DNA from: an uncultured Verrucomicrobia subdivision 3 bacterium
GTDB lineage: Bacteria; Verrucomicrobiota; Verrucomicrobiia; Limisphaerales; DASXHY01
NCBI GenBank assembly: GCA_937890005.1
Contig: CALBZA010000038.1
Location: 62,001 to 126,000, forward strand
Reading direction: 5' to 3'
DNA: 64,000 nt
Positions 25,185-33,351 of the stretch are shown here, in pieces; positions within the stretch are counted from its first letter, which is position 1, and each line of letters opens with the position of its first letter. The notes beneath the pieces were generated by a model. The model searched no databases. It worked only from the letters and a program-made list of their open reading frames with translations, and was not told the DNA's origin. Made by a program: the position numbers and the translations under genes.

Positions 25185-28100
25185 TCATCGTCTCAGCCGG
25201 AAGAACAGTTCACCTGTCCCGATCGGCCACGTGAGCATGTAACCTTCGGTGTCGAGCGCGGGAATTCCCGGCACTGTATCCCAATCCGGTTCACTCAGAG
25301 ACGGACTGTATTCCAAAACGAGATTAGGATCAGCCGGCCACCTCAGAGTCACATTACCGCCAGAGGCCGTGATCTTCAGCTCTGCGCCGCTCGAATAATC
25401 CAGCATGAACCGGCTGAACCGCACTGTCCGCTGGTTTGCCGACCACGGCCCGGCCATCACGCCAACCTGCATAGGCCGGCCGGCCATCTCAATGATCCGA
25501 TACGCAGTGTTATTCGGGATGCGCCTCCAGGGATCGGTCTCTGACAACCTCTTGTAGAACGTGAAGTTGGTTCCCTGAGACCGGATGATCAGCATCCAAT
25601 AATTGTTGTCGTTGGCATCCGGCTGCGTGTTCTGCGACACCACGCTGTCTATGTTCTGCCGCGCATATGTGCCAATGCCGAACTCATCAAACCGTGTGAG
25701 CGACACCCAGTATTCTCCATCTGTAAACTCACCTTCCGCGTTCGTGACGGAGTAACCCAATGGATATCCGAGAATGCCGTTGCTCGCAGTATAGGCACGG
25801 GCAAGGATCCCCGGTTGATTGTAGGCCTCTATGTCATAGGACTCGATGTGCACGGCCGCCTGGAAATCTCCCGGCACATACTTGAACAGGAAGAAACCAC
25901 CTGCTGCATCGTTTTCCCAACCGTCACCGGAGGAAGTGATCGTCAGCACTCCACTGCCCGACACATTTGCATCGGCAACCGTCGCCCCGGAATTCGCCAA
26001 CGGCGCGTAAGGCGAGCCTGGGATGGGATTCTCAACAGAGTTGGGATTGTAGAGTCCATCCCAGCTGGTACCCGCGATACCGTTGATCAGATAGTCGTGG
26101 TCCGTATCAAATTCATCGACAAACGCCGGTGCACGAACCGTGACATTCACCACGTTTGTGAAGCCACCGAATGAGTTGGTGATGGGCGCCACGCCATTTG
26201 CAATTCCGGTCAAAACTCCGTTCAACACCTTGATGATGTTTGTGTCACCGGAGGTAATGATCGCTGAACTGCTGACGTTCACCGGCGTTCCGCTGTAATT
26301 CGCAATGACCTGGAGCTGGCCAATGCCGCCGACCGGAATGCCTCCCTCCAAAGACGCCTCAATTCCCGTCAGGAATCCGTCCGCCAGACTGCCTGCGGCC
26401 TCCGTCGGAACGATGTTATTGAAGGTCGTCGTGCTGCCGGATCCGGCATAGGTGAACACCGCGGCATAATAAACAACGCCCGGGGACAGTCCTGTGACGG
26501 TCACCGTGTTGTTTGTGGAAGCCGGCGTGAGACCTGAATCAAACACAACGAAGTTGCCGCCGCCAAGGCCGGTCTCTGGAGTTCCGAACACGGAATTTGC
26601 AGTAACAGCCTGGCCATAGCTCGGTTGAGTAGAGACTGGCGCTCCGCCGCGCATTACGACGATGCTGGGAATGGGGTTGCCGAGATTATCAGCCGCCACC
26701 CAGTTCAAGGTCATTGAGAGGTCCGGATTCAAATTCATTTCCAAAGAACCCGCTGCAACAGGGGCCGGGGTTGGACTCACGACACCCGCGGCATCCAGCA
26801 TGAACGAGCGGATCACGGCACTGCCTGTGACGCCCGACTGTGTCTGCTGGGCAATACCGACCTGCATGGGCGCGTTATCTGCCGCCGCCGCAAGGACAAT
26901 GTTGGTGACGAATGTCCATTGAGTTGCCGCCGCTGTCTTCTCGAAGAAGTAGAAGTTGGTGGAATTCGCGCGCTGCACGAGCAGCATCGTATTGGCCGCA
27001 GCGGGACCTGCTGCGACGAAAGTTGTGTTCGCCCCTCCCTGGGTCCTGCGCACGGAGGTGGTGCCATTCTGAACTTTCCAGTAATTGACATGATTCTCGC
27101 TACCGGCCGGGGCCGCACCACCGGTCGTCGGGTTGTAAAGACGCGCCATGATGCCGACTGCACTGGATGCGAGCGTGTTCATGGTGTTGACCTCGATCAC
27201 GGCCTGGAAATCGCCCGAGATTCCATTGCGGCTTCCCGGAACAATCTTGAAGAGGAACGGACCGTCATTCGCGGTTCCCTGCCACGTCGATTGCGCGGAC
27301 GACATGGTCAATCCGTTGGTGCTCGAAATCTGCGTATCGAGAACCAGTGCCCCTCCGTTTCCGTCGGCCGACGCCACCGCGCCCGGAACATCACCAAAGT
27401 TCAAGTACAACCCGTCATAAGGAGTTCCCAACAATCCACTGGAGATAAGATCGTTCGTGGCGGAAAAGTCGTCCACAAAAGCGGGAGCGTGCACGGTGAT
27501 ATTGGTTGTCAGAACAAAGCTCCCGAAGGTTGCGGTAATGTTCGCGCTGCCGGCACTCATTCCGCTGACGACTCCCCCAGAGACCTCTGCGACCGAAGAA
27601 TCGTCGCTTGCCCATGCAGCAGCCGCCGTCTGATCGCTTGTTTCACCCGTGCTGAATCCAGCAATCAGTTGAATCGCCGTCGCTCCTCCAACGGGGATGC
27701 TATTCTTGGGAACGTTGAGATTCGCCGCAGTAATTACACCCGGTCCGGCAAAACCGTTCGTCGCGGGGCTTTCCGTGTTGTAAACAGTGGCGGCGCCGGT
27801 TCCTGAGTATTCATAAACAGCGATGGTGTAGGTGCGATTGTTCGCGCCGAGGTTCGAAACTGTGACGCTGTTACCCGAGCCGTTATAGACCACATAGGTT
27901 TGGGAGCCGCCGAGCAACGTATCGGCGGTTCCGAATGCCGCATTGGCGTTGTACGTCAGCCCGTTTACCGGGCTGTGTTGAATCGTTCCGCCCTGACGAA
28001 TCAACACAAGGCTGTTGTTCGCCGGATTCCCCTTCTGCCAGCTGAACGTGATCGAACCGGAGATATTGGTTGCCGTCGCGATCAGATTCGATGGAGCGTC

Positions 28101-28943
28101 GGGCAATGCAGGTAAGGTTACGTTGGGTCCGGACAGTTCAAAGTTGTCAAACAACGCCTCGCGGGCAGCGGCATTGAAGGAAGCCTGCGCAATTCCGACC
28201 TGAAGCCTGACTCCGTCCCAATCGTCCCGCGTCAACGTGCCGGCCGGCAATCCGATCGTCACAGGCGCCCAGTCATCGAAGACGTTTGTTTTCACATAGA
28301 AGCTGAAAACGTTTCCAACACGGGTGATCCGGAAGAAACGTGAGGAGGCGATTTCGTCATTGCTCCCGGGAAAGCTCAACTCGATATTCTGGCCATTGGT
28401 CGAGATACGAATCTGGCCGTCGTAACCGAACTCGTTGAAGCGCCAGAGACGAAGTGAATTCTCCGCCGCGTTTGTCACGGTCGTGGCATACGGCGCACCT
28501 GAATTGTTCGTGTGGTAGGCGCGCACCATCAGGCCGGCAAAATGAAATGCCTGATTATCGAACGTTGTTCCACCGGCAAGCGTATAGGGAAGATTCTCCA
28601 CCGATACATCAAAGTCTCCATCCACAACCTTATACAGGAAAAACCCGTCGTTCTCCGGACCCGACCAGGAGGTGCCTTGAGACCGAATTCCCAGGAAGCC
28701 GCCACCGAAAACCGTTGTGTTCGCATCCGTCGTCAGCCCATTGCCGTCACCACCCGGATTCGCACCTGGAATGTCCCCGAGCCTGAGATAAACGCCATCC
28801 CAGTTCGGGTCGCCGACAATTCCATTCGCCACATAGTCGAACGGCGCATCGAAGGTGTTGATCAATGTTGCCGCGTGGCCCGTCATGACGACGGCTGAGG
28901 CGGCCAGCAATGATGCTGCGGTTTTGCTAACAAGGTTTCTCAT
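25185..28943 (-). CDS. Large secreted modular protein with three LamG-like repeats, Fn3-like and Big-like domains
   Basis: 1252 residues with a signal peptide (L-L-A-A-S-A-V-V-M-T-G-H-A-A). A roughly 240-residue concanavalin-like module occurs three times, each opening with a D-x-F ... Y-x-x-x-G-I-x-G-x-x-W-D-G-x-Y motif near residues 30, 490 and 965. Modules one and two are each followed by an Fn3-like domain (V-V-Y-N-G-S / V-V-F-D-S-G) and a bacterial Ig-like domain (I-P-V-G-G ... V-S-G-M-S-A-G-S-A-N-I-T-A-T-F). The last 65 residues are the V-T-L-R-W-P ... V-P-G ... F-F-R-L-R-R module shared with the PL11 protein. No catalytic site was recognised; a glycan-binding or adhesive surface role is an inference. 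Confidence 0.85.
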   Translation of the reverse strand: MRNLVSKTAASLLAASAVVMTGHAATLINTFDAPFDYVANGIVGDPNWDGVYLRLGDIPGANPGGDGNGLTTDANTTVFGGGFLGIRSQGTSWSGPENDGFFLYKVVDGDFDVSVENLPYTLAGGTTFDNQAFHFAGLMVRAYHTNNSGAPYATTVTNAAENSLRLWRFNEFGYDGQIRISTNGQNIELSFPGSNDEIASSRFFRITRVGNVFSFYVKTNVFDDWAPVTIGLPAGTLTRDDWDGVRLQVGIAQASFNAAAREALFDNFELSGPNVTLPALPDAPSNLIATATNISGSITFSWQKGNPANNSLVLIRQGGTIQHSPVNGLTYNANAAFGTADTLLGGSQTYVVYNGSGNSVTVSNLGANNRTYTIAVYEYSGTGAATVYNTESPATNGFAGPGVITAANLNVPKNSIPVGGATAIQLIAGFSTGETSDQTAAAAWASDDSSVAEVSGGVVSGMSAGSANITATFGSFVLTTNITVHAPAFVDDFSATNDLISSGLLGTPYDGLYLNFGDVPGAVASADGNGGALVLDTQISSTNGLTMSSAQSTWQGTANDGPFLFKIVPGSRNGISGDFQAVIEVNTMNTLASSAVGIMARLYNPTTGGAAPAGSENHVNYWKVQNGTTSVRRTQGGANTTFVAAGPAAANTMLLVQRANSTNFYFFEKTAAATQWTFVTNIVLAAAADNAPMQVGIAQQTQSGVTGSAVIRSFMLDAAGVVSPTPAPVAAGSLEMNLNPDLSMTLNWVAADNLGNPIPSIVVMRGGAPVSTQPSYGQAVTANSVFGTPETGLGGGNFVVFDSGLTPASTNNTVTVTGLSPGVVYYAAVFTYAGSGSTTTFNNIVPTEAAGSLADGFLTGIEASLEGGIPVGGIGQLQVIANYSGTPVNVSSSAIITSGDTNIIKVLNGVLTGIANGVAPITNSFGGFTNVVNVTVRAPAFVDEFDTDHDYLINGIAGTSWDGLYNPNSVENPIPGSPYAPLANSGATVADANVSGSGVLTITSSGDGWENDAAGGFFLFKYVPGDFQAAVHIESYDIEAYNQPGILARAYTASNGILGYPLGYSVTNAEGEFTDGEYWVSLTRFDEFGIGTYARQNIDSVVSQNTQPDANDNNYWMLIIRSQGTNFTFYKRLSETDPWRRIPNNTAYRIIEMAGRPMQVGVMAGPWSANQRTVRFSRFMLDYSSGAELKITASGGNVTLRWPADPNLVLEYSPSLSEPDWDTVPGIPALDTEGYMLTWPIGTGELFFRLRR

Positions 28944-29282
28944 ACGGTTTGGTTATTGGGTTGAGTCTCCGAACCTGCGAAATCTGCTGCCACCTGCGGC
29001 TGCTCGAAATGTGTGTGGGGACGCTCCCTTGGAATCCCTGAAGGGCAACAGACATCAGCCAGTCTGCTTTTTATTGTGGGCACGATGGGACGTTATTGAA
29101 CAAATGCCAGTCCGCACATAACCCAAATCCACAAACCCATATTGCAAATCCACTGGCAGCGCACCGGTTCGAAAGAAGTTCCCGGAAGCCAAATTGGGAC
29201 CGTGAAAAAGAGATTGGAGATGCGATCAACCACGCCACGGGATCTCGATGCTCGAGTCCCTTTTGAGCTCAGCAGTCCGCGG
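28944..29282. other. Non-coding spacer upstream of the 1252-residue protein
   Basis: 339 bp between the start of the large secreted protein and the DUF4202 stop. No coding frame of note. The word AAATCCAC occurs twice 23 bp apart (about 29123-29153), but no dyad or T-run is strong enough to call. It should contain the promoter of the large protein and the 3' end of the DUF4202 transcript. Confidence 0.4.
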
Positions 29283-29915
29283 TCAGGCCCGATTTTCCCC
29301 GCCTTGATCTCCGGTCAGCGCCTGCTCGATCAACGCCTTTTCCTGTGGCGAATACGCAAGCTTCAACGCTTCGGCGCGTCCGGCCGATGACATCTTTTCC
29401 CAGGACTTGCGCAGGGCATTGATGACCTTTTCCTCGCTGTTCTTCGTGGCGAATTCACCCAGCTGCCGTTCGAGAAAAACGAGGCACAAGGCGTCTTCAA
29501 GAACCTGCGTTTCGGAATCGGTCGAAAGATTCTTCTTCAGGTTCAAATCCTGAACCCGCAAAACGATTTCCTCCGGATATCCGCACTCGCGCAAAATCGC
29601 CGCCGATCTCTCTGCATGAAACTGTTTCAGTTTCTGGCGCCATTGCAGGTAGCCGGGCCTGGTCATCGGATAGGAACTCCGTGGAATCATCCAGCGACAA
29701 AGATGCTGGCAACGCGCGGCCAGTCGCAGCGGTTCGGATGCGTCGGGGCAAAGCCTCGTCACCCAGGCCGTGAGCCATTTCGCATGGACCAGTTCGCGCG
29801 GACGCGCGACGCCATCCACGATTTCGTGATTCGGATCACGTGAGTTCTCCTCATCGAAACGGCGGATCGCATTTTGGAAACGTTCTGCGTCAATGTTCTG
29901 AAAGTTTTCGTTCAA
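29283..29915 (-). CDS. DUF4202 domain-containing protein
   Basis: 210 residues, soluble, no signal peptide. Motifs match the DUF4202 family: F-D-E-E-N-S-x-D-P-N near 20, R-E-L-V-H-A-K-W-L-T-A-W-V, A-R-C-Q-H-L-C-R-W-M-I-P-R, Y-L-Q-W-R-Q-x-L and the final E-D-A-L-C-L-V-F-L-E-R-Q-L. Conserved His, Glu and Asp residues resemble an HD-like all-helical hydrolase core, but the biochemical role is unknown. Its start faces that of the ClpX-like gene across 61 bp, so the two may share a divergent promoter region. Confidence 0.85.
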   Translation of the reverse strand: MNENFQNIDAERFQNAIRRFDEENSRDPNHEIVDGVARPRELVHAKWLTAWVTRLCPDASEPLRLAARCQHLCRWMIPRSSYPMTRPGYLQWRQKLKQFHAERSAAILRECGYPEEIVLRVQDLNLKKNLSTDSETQVLEDALCLVFLERQLGEFATKNSEEKVINALRKSWEKMSSAGRAEALKLAYSPQEKALIEQALTGDQGGENRA

Positions 29916-29976
29916 GCGCGGGTCTTATTGCAAAAGCGGGATTGTGTGGCAAGAGTGATCCAGACATAAACACCAC

Positions 29977-31554
29977 ATGAACATTCGCAACGCATCCGGT
30001 CCGATGACACCTGAGGAATTTCAGCGCCAGCTTTCCGATTTCGTCCGCCAGAAATTCCAGAACCGGAGCGCCGAACCCGAGCCGCAATTCCAGCCGCCGC
30101 CCGAGCAACCCGGCGCGAAACCCGACATTTTCCAGTTCAAATACAAACCGCGTGAGGTGAAGGCGTTTCTCGACCGGTTTGTCATCAAGCAGGACGAAGC
30201 CAAAAAAGTCCTGAGCGTCGCGCTGTGCGATCACTATCATCACGTCCGAATGGCGCTGGAAGGCAAAGCCACGCCGCATTACGCCAAGCAGAATGTCATT
30301 CTCGTCGGCCCAACGGGTGTCGGAAAAACCTATCTCATTCGCAGTGCGGCGGAATTGATCGGCGTTCCGTTCGTGAAGGCCGACGCAACGAAGTTTTCCG
30401 AAACGGGCTATGTCGGCGGCGACGTCGAAGACATGGTTCGCGATCTGGTTCGGCTCGCCGACGGCGATGTTTCCCGGGCGCAATACGGAATCATCTACAT
30501 CGACGAAATCGACAAGATCGCAGCATCGAACAACGGCAGCGGGCGTGATGTGAGTGGCCGCGGCGTGCAGACGAATCTGTTGAAGCTGATGGAGGAAACC
30601 GAGGTTCCGGCACGCTCGCCGAATGACATCGCGGGACAGATTCAGGCGATGATGGATCTCGGCCAGCGCGGAAAGAAGTCCCCCAGCACGATCAACACGA
30701 AACACATTCTCTTCATCGTCAGCGGCGCATTCGATGGCCTGGAAAAGATCGTGCGCAAACGGCTGCGGGATGCGTCGATCGGTTTCGCGGCCAAGGAACA
30801 GCGACCGGAAACTTCCGAAGAAGTCATGAACTCGGCGCAAACGCGCGATTTCATCGAATTCGGCTTCGAACCGGAGTTCATCGGACGCCTCCCGGTCCGT
30901 GTCGTGTGTCATCCGCTCAACACCGACGACCTGTATCGCATTCTGAAGAATTCAGAAGGCAGCATCATCCGGCAATACGAACAGGATTTCGGCGCGTATG
31001 GAATTGAAGTTCTCTTCTCGGACGAAGGCATGCGGAAAATTGCCGAACGCGCCAGTGAAGAACAAACCGGGGCGCGCGGACTCATGACGGTTTGTGAACG
31101 CATCTTCCGTGAGATCAAGTTCGAGCTTCCGTCAACGCCGGTGAAGCGGTTCGTCGTCACGCCCGAACTGGTGGAGGACCCGGCTGGCGAGCTGAAGAAA
31201 ATTCTGGCCGATCCGAAGCAGGAGGAACGCCTCGTGGCGCGGCAGGTCGTGGAGGAGTTCGCCAAGCGTTTCCACGAAGCTCACGGCATCGCGATCCGTT
31301 TCACCGATTCAGCCGCTGATCTTCTCGTCTCTCACGCACTCGAACAGAACAAATCCGTGCGCGATCTCTGCGCGGAACGATTCAAGGATTTTCACTTCGG
31401 CCTGAAGCTCATCGTTCAGAATTCCGGTCCGAAGGAATTCGTCCTCGACCGCGACGCCGTGGAAAATCCGGACAAGATGCTGAGCGAATGGGTTGTGGCG
31501 AGCTATCGCGCGTCACATCCGGAAGCGGCCGCAGATACGGAGAAGAAAGATTGA
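29977..31554 (+). CDS. ClpX-like AAA+ ATPase lacking the N-terminal zinc-binding domain
   Basis: 525 residues. Walker A G-P-T-G-V-G-K-T at 111-118, Walker B I-I-Y-I-D-E-I-D at 172-179, E-T-G-Y-V-G-G-D-V pore-proximal region near 142-150, and R-G-L-M-T-V sensor region. S-I-G-F at 267-270 aligns with the ClpX I-G-F loop that docks on ClpP. The canonical C4 zinc domain is replaced by a Pro/Glu/Gln-rich lead of about 50 residues, and about 120 residues are added after the usual ClpX C-terminus. Probably an unfoldase with ClpP or alone; distinct adaptor use is an inference. No clpP is nearby. Confidence 0.85.
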   Translation: MNIRNASGPMTPEEFQRQLSDFVRQKFQNRSAEPEPQFQPPPEQPGAKPDIFQFKYKPREVKAFLDRFVIKQDEAKKVLSVALCDHYHHVRMALEGKATPHYAKQNVILVGPTGVGKTYLIRSAAELIGVPFVKADATKFSETGYVGGDVEDMVRDLVRLADGDVSRAQYGIIYIDEIDKIAASNNGSGRDVSGRGVQTNLLKLMEETEVPARSPNDIAGQIQAMMDLGQRGKKSPSTINTKHILFIVSGAFDGLEKIVRKRLRDASIGFAAKEQRPETSEEVMNSAQTRDFIEFGFEPEFIGRLPVRVVCHPLNTDDLYRILKNSEGSIIRQYEQDFGAYGIEVLFSDEGMRKIAERASEEQTGARGLMTVCERIFREIKFELPSTPVKRFVVTPELVEDPAGELKKILADPKQEERLVARQVVEEFAKRFHEAHGIAIRFTDSAADLLVSHALEQNKSVRDLCAERFKDFHFGLKLIVQNSGPKEFVLDRDAVENPDKMLSEWVVASYRASHPEAAADTEKKD

Positions 31555-31582
31555 GTCTGCACAGATGAACACGGATTGTGGT
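31555..31582. repeat. Short repeat-like word after the ClpX-like gene
   Basis: Directly after the stop codon lies GTCTGCACAGATGAAC followed by ACGGATTGTGG. Its complement reads as the words CCGTGTTCATC and TGTGCAGAC, which resemble the short intergenic words that recur in many environmental bacterial assemblies. Only one copy is in this window. Confidence 0.35.
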
Positions 31583-31641
31583 TCGACTCCGAAAGCGCAT
31601 TCGAACATCTCCTCGCTCGGTCTGAACTGAGGATCGAAAAC

Positions 31642-32409
31642 TCAATCACGTTCCCGTGACCGGAAAACACGTCCATCTTTCTCCAATTCGGCGGCGAAAT
31701 CGCAACTGTCGGTCCGCATGCAGAACGCAACGTCGTCGCGCAGGTCGGGATTCGACAAAAGCTTCTGGCCGTTTCGCGCTTCCGATGCCGCTTTGAGGAT
31801 GTCGGATTTTCCAAGCTGATACAGCTTGTACGCCATCAATGCGGCATCGGAAACCCTTGCGCCGGAAGTTTCAGTCCAAAGCTGATCGCACAAGCCCCCT
31901 GCTCCAAGCACATCTTCAAGCGCCGTCTGTTCGAACGTGCCGCTGCAGATCACGATCAGCGATTCCGGATTTTGCCTGCGGACCGCGGCGGCGGTTGCGG
32001 AGAGGTTCAAAAACGAGCCTACAAAAATTCGTTTTGCATGAGCGCAGGATCGCAGCGCGCGCGTACCGTTGGTGGTCGTGGAGACGATCGTTTTGCAGGA
32101 AATACGTTCCCGTGTGAACTCACGCGGTGAATTGCCGAGATCGAATTCCACACCACCCGTCAGCGCCGCACCGATGCGTAATCCATCACGTTCCCCCGCA
32201 AGAAGCACCTCCGGCTGGCTTCTGCGAATTTCCAGAGCCTCCGAGATCTCCGCGACCGGAATCACTGCCGCGGCACCGTTCGCCAGCGCGGTGATCATGG
32301 AGCTCGTCGCGCGGAACACATCAAAAACCACACAGACCGTCGTCGAAAGATCGCGGTCCTTGAGCGTGTTGAAATCAGCCGGCGTAAACAGAACTTCGAG
32401 TGTCTTCAT
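31642..32409 (-). CDS. comB: 2-phosphosulfolactate phosphatase (ComB family)
   Basis: 255 residues from ATG 32409. Diagnostic stretch V-V-F-D-V-F-R-A-T-S-S-M, then L-A-G-E-R-D-G-L-R, S-T-T-T-N-G-T-R-A-L and D-D-V-A-F-C-M-R-T-D. The family hydrolyses (R)-2-phospho-3-sulfolactate, an intermediate of coenzyme M biosynthesis in archaea. Many bacteria without coenzyme M carry it, where a role in sulfolactate formation is presumed. The gene follows the OGG1-like glycosylase by 12 bp, so the two are likely co-transcribed, though no functional link is obvious. Confidence 0.92.
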   Translation of the reverse strand: MKTLEVLFTPADFNTLKDRDLSTTVCVVFDVFRATSSMITALANGAAAVIPVAEISEALEIRRSQPEVLLAGERDGLRIGAALTGGVEFDLGNSPREFTRERISCKTIVSTTTNGTRALRSCAHAKRIFVGSFLNLSATAAAVRRQNPESLIVICSGTFEQTALEDVLGAGGLCDQLWTETSGARVSDAALMAYKLYQLGKSDILKAASEARNGQKLLSNPDLRDDVAFCMRTDSCDFAAELEKDGRVFRSRERD

Positions 32410-32421
32410 GCTATCCAACGG

Positions 32422-33351
32422 TCATCCGAGGCCGTGCCTCAGTTTTGTCCGCACGTAATGAAACAAATACTGCTGCGCGTAGCCAGCGTGCGGACCGAAA
32501 TGCGTTTCGGAAAATCGCAACAGCCGTTTCGTTTTCGGTCTGCGTTTTGGAAAGTAAAGCTGCCTCAATGCTCGCAACACCCAGACGTCCACCGGAAAAG
32601 CCGTTGGAAATCCGTAGGCAAACAACAACACGCAATCCGCAATCTTGCGTCCCACGCCAGGCAATCGCATCAGTTGCGCCCGCGCGGAGGAAACGTCGAT
32701 CGCTCGCAATGCTTCCAAATCGACCTCGCCGCTGACAATCATGCGCGCGCTCCCCAGCAGATAAGGCGCTCGAAATCCCATTTTGCATGCGCGCAGGTCA
32801 GCTTCACTCAGCGACGCGATTCGTTCCGCTGACGGAAAAGTGAAATCGTCCTCCGATCCAAAACCGGGAATCCGATCGCCAAACCGTTCGCAAAGCAATC
32901 GAACGATCTGCTGGATCTGAACGATTTGTTTCGTGGACGAAAGAATGAAGGACGCGAGGCACTCCCAAGGATCCTGCCGCAGCAATCGCAATCCACGACA
33001 CGCACTCACCGCAGCGCGCATGGGATCATCGTCGGGAAACGTTCCGATAATCTCCGCGAGATCGACGTTGAGTTGAAGAAAGTCGCGCAACCAGCCCCAA
33101 CCGGTTACCGGCACGGCGGTTTGAGCGTGAATACCGGCGGCATCCGACGTCAAACGAACCGCGCGTCCCATCACAATTCCCTGCCAGAATCCGTTTACCT
33201 GCCGCCATCGGAACGCCTGCCCGGAACTCAGCGTTTCTGCCAGGTCGTAGTCGATCGCTGCAAAAGTCGCGCGCGATTGGGGCGCGTCACTGGAGATTGC
33301 GGCATTCAAAGACCTGGTAAGTGTGGAAGATGCGACCGCGGTAATACGCAT
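32422..33351 (-). CDS. 8-oxoguanine DNA glycosylase (OGG1-like, HhH-GPD)
   Basis: 309 residues resembling eukaryotic OGG1 rather than MutM. N-terminal OGG domain (L-S-S-G-Q-A-F-R-W-R near 41-50), helix-hairpin-helix L-P-G-V-G-R-K-I-A-D-C with the Schiff-base Lys236, and P-V-D-V-W-V with catalytic Asp255. It excises oxidised guanine and nicks abasic sites. The ATG at 33351 makes it overlap the 3' end of the upstream glycosyltransferase by 65 bp; a TTG at 33309 is an alternative. Operon order: PAP2-glycosyltransferase, this gene, comB. Confidence 0.9.
   Translation of the reverse strand: MRITAVASSTLTRSLNAAISSDAPQSRATFAAIDYDLAETLSSGQAFRWRQVNGFWQGIVMGRAVRLTSDAAGIHAQTAVPVTGWGWLRDFLQLNVDLAEIIGTFPDDDPMRAAVSACRGLRLLRQDPWECLASFILSSTKQIVQIQQIVRLLCERFGDRIPGFGSEDDFTFPSAERIASLSEADLRACKMGFRAPYLLGSARMIVSGEVDLEALRAIDVSSARAQLMRLPGVGRKIADCVLLFAYGFPTAFPVDVWVLRALRQLYFPKRRPKTKRLLRFSETHFGPHAGYAQQYLFHYVRTKLRHGLG

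Noticed and set aside
29160..29185. Possible tRNA T-loop (CCGGTTCGAAAG)
   Set aside because: No acceptor stem, anticodon arm or D-arm could be arranged around it on either strand.
32640..32665. ACGCAATCCGCAATC word in the OGG1-like gene, resembling the rfbB repeat
   Set aside because: On the coding strand it encodes the conserved K-I-A-D-C-V region of the HhH motif, so protein conservation explains it and the frame differs.
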